A stretch of DNA of 64,000 bases, taken from positions 27,871,319-27,935,318 of the forward strand of contig NC_037591.1 in the NCBI RefSeq assembly GCF_003073045.1, read 5' to 3'. A model generated the notes under the pieces. That model searched no databases. It saw only the letters and a list, made by a program, of their open reading frames with translations, and had not been told where the DNA came from. The position numbers and the translations under genes were made by a program. Below are positions 56,482-64,000 of the stretch, piece after piece. The first letter of the stretch is position 1; every line of letters starts with the position of its first letter. Origin of the DNA: Pomacea canaliculata (lineage: Eukaryota; Mollusca; Gastropoda; Architaenioglossa; Ampullariidae).

Positions 56482-59081
56482 TCACTTTTCCAGTTTTGTA
56501 ACATCTAGCCAGAGGTCTGAGAGTCGGGAATAATCTGACGCCACGTTGACGGGAAGGGTTAACCCGGGCTCAACGAAGACAGATAAGAGAAGCAGGATGA
56601 AGGACAAGAAGAACATTGACCCCGTGACCTGGACGGAGCTGTCGCTGGCAAAGCTTGCCCCGGTGACCCCACGTTGATTGCCGAAGAACTTGCTTGGGTT
56701 ACACGTGGTGTCGTAAGCCTGCTTGACGAGGGTGGGGCAGTTGGGGGACATGAGACTGCACTCCAGCTCCCGGCGGAGGCCGATGACAGCATCTGTACAG
56801 GCCTCGTGGGTGGAGGCGTCCCACGCCGTCAGGTCGCAGTCAATCTGGCGAACGGTGATTCTGCCACACAGAAGTCACGCACACAGTCACGCAGGTAATC
56901 TACGATTCTACGACTGTCATTTTCGAAATGGATGTGGGCAAATGTGGTTTTTTTACGCTTTAAATTCTGGCGATATCTTTGGATGGCAGTTATGGGAAAA
57001 AATTCCTTACACAGTTTGGACAATATTTTGGTTAAAGATTCTCTTACGAAATTTTATTACCAAAGTTATTATGTCGAAGCCATACAAAATGTCTCTTTCA
57101 GACTCTCGTCTGCTTTATGAAAATTCTGTACAGAATATCCACTTACCAGTAGAAGCTTAATAATGCAATTTTTCTGTCACGTACACTCCATATCAGAGGC
57201 ACGAATGAATCTAGATTTTCAAAACATCTCAACAACTCAGTTACAATACTGCATTAGTTACAGCTTAGAAAACTAAGCAGGTAGAACTGAAAACCAAACT
57301 GTTAAGCATTTTTGTAAGTTGTACATTTAAAACTATTGTAAAATGGCACATAACACGTTTTCAATTAAATTCTTAAACTAATTTACGAAACTTGTAAGAA
57401 ACGTGAAAATGTGACCATAATCGTGAAGCACAATCATGACTCGTCTCTTACGTGCAGCTGCTCTCCATGAATCGGTCCGGAGGCAGACTTTGCTGTCGCG
57501 CCTGCGCCAGCAGCTGCAGGAAGGACTGCGTTTGCTTCTGCGTGCATGCTTCCACCTCGGGTGTGGGAGTTTCGTAGCACATCAGCCCCTGGAGGTAAAC
57601 TGCAGCACACATTAAATCAGTGTCGAGGCTTAACATTTCGATCACTTCGTTCGGTTCATGCTCTTCAAGTTCTACTGCAAATGCTTATGTTCCTCATGCG
57701 ATTTAACGGGATGTTCAAAGGTTAGCTTACACAACTCTGATTATCACTGCTTACATTAACTTACTCAAAATAAATTTCTTTGAATCTATTTTGGTGAATA
57801 GATGTGTTATCTTTGCTAATGTTTTGCTTCAAACAACGTCTCATGCAGTAAACAATAACAAATCGACTAGTAAACACCCCGGGTAGTTAAAATGGCGCTC
57901 TTACTGTCTTTGTGTCGACAGAGAATGCCAATTCCCTTCTCATAGGACTGCAGGTCAAAGCTACTTGTTGAAGGATTGCGACAGTTTCTGGGCAGTCATT
58001 TGTTAAAGGCTTCATGCAGTTGAGTAATGCGTCCATCTTACTGTTAAGAGAAATAATTACAAAGAAATTTCAGTGACATGTATATCAGCTGCCATTGTAT
58101 AAATACGAAGGACTATTGCCCCGACATTCAGAAACGCAAGAACCGAAGCACACTGAAGGGAGACAATTCAAGTAAGGAAAAACTCGTTTATGACAGACGA
58201 CCAGAATCCAATAAAATTTAAAAATCTCAATCAGGACAAAATCAAACAATTCATGGAAAACAGAATACTGTTACTTAGTCTATTCAACCGTTTAATTACC
58301 TGCGATGCTACCTCGAATGTGTCGGTGTGAGTGTATGTGTGTGTGCTTGAGTGTAGGCTGTCTCTCAAGATGACAGGATAATTTAATTTGAAAATTTTCC
58401 AGTAGATATAGTGTAAAGAAGTACACCAAATGCCGACAGTAACTCACCTACAGAAGCTGGCGACTTCGCTTGCATCAGAGCCGATTACATGTCCTCGGGA
58501 TCTGTTGGACAGGAACAGGTCTGCCTTCAGGCCGTTGGAGGTGTAGCATTTCTGAAGATCGTTCAGAAGTGTAAAGCGACATGCTGTAAAAATGGAAACG
58601 GCAGGGAAGATGTCAAAATATGGCCACAGACACGAAAAGCGACAAAGTAGGCTAAACATTTACTTAAAAAGCTAGTGAAAGGTGAATCTACTCTTTCACA
58701 ATCTCTTTCCTCCAATCATCCTTGGCGACACTGAACCACTACTCACGGTGAGCGCACTTTAAGTCGAAAGTCTGGAACAAAGTTTCCACTCTGGTAGCCA
58801 CACTGGCCTGTCCCTGACACACGGAGGAGTTGAGCAAATTTCCAGCCTGACTGAAAACGCACGTGCCGATGGTTTGCTGGGCCCTGTAGATCACGAAGGA
58901 AAATATGAAATACGAAGAAAAAATCTGATGGCGGAAATCTAATTGTATACAAAAAGAATACCTCAGCATTCCCACACGCGCTGGCGCATAATGTAAAAAA
59001 AAAAAATACAAAATAGCATGCTAGGTAATCACACACATATACACACAGACCGTCAATGTATGTTTTTTTTCTTTGTTTGTT

Positions 59082-59149
<68 letters not shown>

Positions 59150-59557
59150 TCACACTCTCTCTCTCACACATACCCATACAGGCAGATACACATATAGTGC
59201 AATAGTGCATGATATAAGAATTGTTTACCTGCTTCAAGCAGTTGTTAACATTCTGTAATCATTCGTCGTACTTCAGAACCCAGGAACATAGAAACATACA
59301 CACACGCACACAGACACACATATGCCTATGCAATTTACACATATACATACATACGGGCAAATTTGTTTTTGAAAAGCAGCTGGATCTGCTGGCGCTTGTC
59401 CTCCAGGGCTCGTTCCATTGGACACGAACCATAAAAATTCCTTTTCGTTCAAGTTAGAAGCTTTGACACATTCTGTTAGTAATGTCTGAAATGATGTGGC
59501 ACACTGGTTCGCCTGCCTGGCCTGTCACGTGATGTGATGTCAAAGCTACCACGGCCA
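56482..59557 (-). pseudogene. Array gene D: paralogue with two one-base frame breaks (pseudogene or assembly error)
   Basis: Six of seven expected exons are present with good splice sites: 59557-59355, 58883-58747, 58583-58448, 58040-57905, 57599-57452, 56860-56482. The half-domains are clear: CATSFQTLLTEC...FQKQIC; IGTCVFSQAGNLLNSSVC; CRFTLLNDLQKCYTS...SFC; LLNCMKPLTNDCPE; LMCYETPTPEVEAC; IDCDLTAWDASTHEAC. The tail VTGSMFFLSFILLLLSVF suggests GPI anchoring. Exon 2 (203 nt) has a signal-like start (AVVALTSHHVTGQA) in a different frame from its cysteine part. Exon 5 is 136 nt, where C and E have 137, and its C-terminal half (FDLQSYEKGIGILC) is in a shifted frame. No convincing first exon was found to the right. 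All cysteines and splice sites are kept, so the gene is either freshly broken or the sequence has two base errors. Confidence 0.65.
59081..59150. repeat. (CTTT)n microsatellite
   Basis: About 70 bp of perfect TTCT/CTTT repeats in the intron between exons 2 and 3 of gene D. It accounts for the lysine/glutamate-repeat frame on the minus strand and the phenylalanine/leucine/serine-repeat frame on the plus strand. Confidence 0.97.
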
Positions 59558-62432
59558 CTGACAAACAACAACAACCGTAAAGTCTGTTTAAAGTGCTTGT
59601 CTAAAAGTGTCCACAAACCTTTATTTTTGTTAGTAACAGTCAGTCTACGATATTTACTGTCAGGTGCAGCTTCTATCCATGTGATCTCCCACAACGACAA
59701 CTGACAGTCAAGGGACAAATGGCTGACTCAAAGAAATGCCTCCCAAAATTCTGAGTAAAGAATCGACATTTAAAAGAATTCCATGTCTTCGGTTTTTCTA
59801 TAAAATATTACATTATATTAAAAAATCTTAAATTACATTCTTGTAAAAAAGGTTCCTCGATATATGACAAATATAATATTGATGATGACACTTTGAGACC
59901 ATGGGACGTAGTATTAATTCACGGCAGTGCTCGGGTCTGCCTCGCAGCCTTCAAAATCCCTTTAACTGCACGAAAACTGTCTCTAAAGCAAGTTCCACAA
60001 AACATTCAAGACTCACCCACCAACCCACCAATAAATCTTACAATATACAACCGACACAAAAGGTGTACCAAATAAACATAAGTTCAAATATGTAAGGAAT
60101 AACATTAGATATTGAAAATGTATATTTAGAAAGAGGTACATAGAAATCTTAACAAGTCAAGGTGACTATTTTACTCATGCTCTATTCATATTTAAGCACA
60201 AACGAGCAATAATTTTAAAACATTCTCTAGTCTCAGAATTGCAAATTACAAACCAGCCACGATGCAGTAAAGGTGCATGGTATTGACCCTTGAACGGCTT
60301 TCCTTTCCTCCAACTTGATGCCCTCTCTCCGATTTGCTGAAAGGTTCTGACTTTCACTGAGATCAGTGAGAGCGAGTGAAGAAATTATTTTGTACCAGTT
60401 TGCCTCCTGGATATCGCTGTCACCTTCAACGGAAGTGACCCATAGTTCAAAATTTTCCAGTCACATGTGTCTACGTCATTGAGAGCATGTGACCAAAGCC
60501 CTAAGCATAACTGTCTAGTCTGCTCGAGATGATGGATATTACAAAGACTGACTTGAGGTTCACAAGCCCTCTGGCCATTTTAGAGATTTGAGCTTGTGCT
60601 GACAAATATTTTGTTACTGTTTTAAAATATTCTTAATTATTTTAACTTACTACTAGATTGTTACATGAGGCACCTAACAGAAAAATTTAAAGTTCATAAA
60701 GCCAAATATGAAAAAGTCAATTGTATAGTTTACAAGTAGATTGAAAACTCAGTTCTTTGAAAAGTTTACTCATAGCCAGTAAAGTGAGTTCAGTTTAATT
60801 GGTCACTGTGTCTAGAATACTGGCTAAAAAATATGAGACGCAAAGCTCTCCATCCATCACCGTTTTACCTGCCCTAAAAATACACTTATTTATTGTTGTA
60901 TTAGTCACAATCATCGCCATGTATACATAGAAATAAACAACATAACAAGAGACACATGCAGTTCTGACAAACAAAATCATACAGAAATAACAAAATAATC
61001 TTCTAATGAACCAAACATGTTTCTGAACATTAGTCGTGTAGATGGAGGAAAAAATTAGATGCATAAATGCACGTATGCCGGCAACCCCTCCACATGTATA
61101 CACACACACGCACACACGCACACACGCGCACGCAGCCCTTCTCGCTATTAATCTCAGAATAAGTACACATCTATCACCGGAGACAGCTGCCGAACGTTGA
61201 CGGTTTGGCGAAGACCAGGAAGAGGATCTCATTGACGTGTGATTGATGAGGCCGTCAGGTACCACTCACCTGGTGAAGACTGTTCTTCCGCAATATCACA
61301 GGTGTCAATCATTTACCAAATAGTCGACGTCCGAAGTGTCAGTCAGTGTAACCTGACTGTAGGATAAACGTCCACATTCTTTGGAAGAAAGAAATGAGAA
61401 AAATCCCGCAATGGAATGAATGATATCCATTATCCATGCTGGTCCCTACTTGTCTGATGAACTGAGAGAAACTGACAGAAAGTGATACATGTATCCATGT
61501 GTGCATGTATGTATGAATATTTTTATACATCTATGTACGAGTGTTGTGAGCGCTTAGTAATTTTCCTAGAATCAGGCTCAGCATACGGTATCTGTGTATA
61601 TAATTATAGATATGAGAAATGATATGTATATATACAACACTCCAGGTGTTGTTGAGGACCTACGATCATCTCTTCCCTGATGCCATCATGGCTCTGTCCG
61701 AGCAGTATGTCTCTCATTTCGTCTCGTGTGCACCTTTATACATAAAACACCCATAAATTTCAGATTGGAAGCTATCCCTTGCGGGTACTTCTACGTAGGA
61801 GGAAAAATATTTATAAACGCTTGGTTTATCAGGAACTTAGTGTGAGTGAGTGATATGTTGGCTGGTCCTCATGGGAGGTCATCACAGGCTGTTAGGGTCC
61901 CTGCTTGATGTATTGGTTCTGTCAGTGACCACGAGTGAAAATATGCAGACTGACAAATGTCATCAGGTTGTTTTTTAAGCTGGAAGGTGGTGCTCTTGCA
62001 TGCATATGAGTTGGAGTGAATTTTGTCGGGGATGTGTTAAATATTGTATTTAATCGTGTTAGAAGGGGAAACTCGCAGGTCTTACAACTAAATAAGTCAA
62101 ACGTTTGCCTCCAGTCACTGCTATAACACAAATCATTTGTTGGGAGAAATTTCCTTTGAGAGCAGTGTTGCTGGTTTACAAAAATATATGTGCTCTCGAC
62201 AAGCTTTTGATGTGGTGTGAAAAAGATCTTTGCACCAAGCTCTTGTTTTGACTTGCTGTAACATCATACAGGTCAAAAGAACATGATGGTGGCATGCACC
62301 AAGAAAAATGACGGACAGTGCTTTTGAACCTGGAATCTTTCTCTCTCTGACATACACACACGCTCTCTATCTCATCATTAGCCAAAGAAAACTAATACAA
62401 ATTTTTTGTAGTTGTTTGAAATATAATGTTTA
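59558..62432. other. Intergenic spacer between genes D and E
   Basis: No supported gene. It includes a (CA)n tract near 61100-61131 and AT-rich DNA. The first exon and promoter of gene D should lie here but could not be identified. A possible exon ending in a good donor at 61270 encodes MIDTCDIAEEQSSP, which is not signal-like. Confidence 0.45.
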
Positions 62433-64000
62433 TTAAACACAAGACCAGATAAGCTGCACCACTGTCATTAATGTGATCATCACAAGAACACCCATAGTCT
62501 CGGATTGCGCATCTCCTTTAGCGATTTGCTGGGGTGGGGGAGCCGCCCATGTCCAGGTACAGAGCTGTTCGACAGGCTGGCGAAGAATCTGTTTGCAGAC
62601 CTCAGGAATCTGAACGCAGTGCACGTCTCTCTTCAGAGTCAGGGCTGGCAGGTCGCACTGTCGGCGGTCCTTCTCGGACCAGGCGGTCAGGTCACACTTC
62701 ACGAACGATACGCGGTCACTGAAATTGATAGAAAATAAGAGAGTAAAATTAAGTGCATTAAAAAAGAAGCATGGAAGACAGGTTGCATGTGTATTTCCCA
62801 TTCTTAACCGGACAAATCTGGACGTGACTAACGCTACCACTAGGTGAAATCTTTGCCAAACTTTCATGGTATTTAACAAACAACGACTCAAAAGGCACGT
62901 TTCAACAAGGTTTAAAATTAGACATTCAGCAGTGAAATTCCTCATGCTGATCAGCACAATACAATCCGGGGCTTACAATAATTATGACCACTGCCCCATA
63001 TTTCATTAATGCGACTTACAGGCAGAAACCACTGATGAACTTTTCTTGCGTCAGATCCGGTTCGGACCTCGCACGTGTGTACAGCCGAGTCAGAGACTGC
63101 GCACTGTCTTCTAAACATTTCTCCACTGCACGGGTTTGTGTGGAGAAGCAGTCGAGACTGTGCAGATAGTCTGGATTTTAGAAAGTGATAGCCGTTAGAA
63201 AAGTAGATGAATAGTCAATAACTAGCCTACTGTAACAAAAACGGTCAGCTGGTAAGTAGGACTCCACAGCATTTGTTCTCAGTTGCCGTGATTACACAAT
63301 AAATGTAGTTTAACTTTCTGGCTTTGTCAAAATATAAGAAGGAGCAAGCATGAACACATAAGTCAGATTAAATAAAAGTCAGCCCCAGGAGTCTGACCCC
63401 TAGCCGGAGGGTTAAGTAGTAATTACTACACAACACCTTCTTGTCGCTGGCAAAGAAGCCGAAGACCTTTCGCCATCACGCCGAGGTCCAGGCCGAGGTT
63501 TCGCAGCACGCGGTCGGCTTCTGGACAGGCTTGCGTCTCGTTGGTGATGCACGCCACCAGCACCTCTTGCTTGCTTGGTACAAGAAGACAGTGCGCGCTT
63601 TTTTAGAATTCTTCATCGCTCTGTCTATAGCCGACACATGAAGGCGGTGACAAGGAAAAACAACTTTGGGGAGATAATAATGAAGATGATGATGGCAACG
63701 ATACAAGGAAGAGAAGAAACATGTAATGTACATCGGAAACACGGAGGATAGCGACGTCAGATTCATATACAATAGTTAGACAGGTAGCTAAGTCACCTCT
63801 AAAGTCACTTAGACACTAGGAGTTGGTCACTCAAATGCGGCATTCTGTGTTCACGACACTGTTTATTTCAATGTATCTCAAACACGAATTCTGAAAATCG
63901 TTTACCTACAGAAGAGATCCACATCATAATGACTTTTCCCCAGTATTGCACCATCGGCAGATTTGGGCAAGAATAGTGCGGGGTCCAGGCCGAAATTGGA
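62433..64000 (-). CDS. Array gene E: cysteine-rich GPI-type protein, 3' four exons, 5' part off window
   Basis: Four exons join in phase: from beyond 64000 to 63906, then 63573-63437, 63170-63020 and 62718-62433. The half-domains are type I (NFGLDPALFLPKSADG...LFC), type II (LVACITNETQACPEAD...LLC), type I (LDCFSTQTRAVEKC...GFC) and type II (VKCDLTAWSEKDRRQCDLP...HC...VC). The tail is MGVLVMITLMTVVQLIWSCV, again a likely GPI signal, after a short linker. Exon lengths 137 and 151 match the equivalent exons of genes C (exon 5) and A and B (exon 6). The VKCDLTAW start of its last exon is closest to gene D (IDCDLTAW), suggesting that D and E are near relatives. No frame break was seen in the visible part. 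Confidence 0.87.

Noticed and set aside
58743-59237. 164-codon minus-strand frame with KERK repeats
   Set aside because: It is the (CTTT)n microsatellite running into exon 3 of gene D in the wrong frame.
59525-59532. Fourth TCACGTGA as a gene D promoter element
   Set aside because: It lies inside gene D exon 2, between the signal-like segment and the first cysteine, so it is probably coincidence.
61263-61320. Exon encoding MIDTCDIAEEQSSP with a good GTGAGT donor as the first exon of gene D
   Set aside because: The phase is right, but the sequence is acidic rather than hydrophobic and the other first exons look quite different.

Overview
This window is animal nuclear DNA, most likely from a mollusc and probably a gastropod. 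The evidence is intron-rich genes with GT-AG (a few GC-AG) introns, AT-rich introns, several kinds of non-LTR retrotransposon, and a tRNA-derived SINE whose 3' tail looks like mollusc SINE tails. The species cannot be named from the sequence alone.

Layout. (1) 13-16907, minus strand: 20 coding exons of the ubiquitin chain-elongation ligase UBE4B (Ufd2 family). The 5' end is in the window; the C-terminal core and U-box lie beyond the left edge. Its introns hold SINEs, LINE fragments, a 175-bp MITE, a GC-rich insertion of unknown class and a likely 1.1-kb DNA transposon. (2) 16908-18178: the short gap between two head-to-head genes, with a perfect CRE and an ETS-like site near the UBE4B start. 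(3) 18179-24346, plus strand: a complete eight-exon gene for an SLC35E2-type nucleotide-sugar/triose-phosphate-like transporter. (4) 24347-32835: about 8.5 kb without a coding gene, part of it probably 3' UTR, with scattered repeats. (5) 32836-64000, minus strand: a head-to-tail array of five related genes, called A to E here. None belongs to a family I recognise.

The array is the most interesting part. Each gene encodes a secreted protein with three tandem copies of a domain of about 95 residues. Each domain is split into two half-domain exons: type I with C-x9/10-C-x~30-C and type II with C-x6/7-C-x~25-C. Intron phases alternate 1,2,1,2,1,2 in every copy. Copies A, C, D and E end in a hydrophobic tail suited to GPI anchoring; B stops without one and should be freely secreted. 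A and B share a promoter block with the palindrome TCACGTGA at matching distances from the start, and C has the same 8-mer at a similar distance. B and C use GC donors at the same junction. Single-base phase breaks in A, C and D suggest birth-and-death evolution or residual assembly errors.
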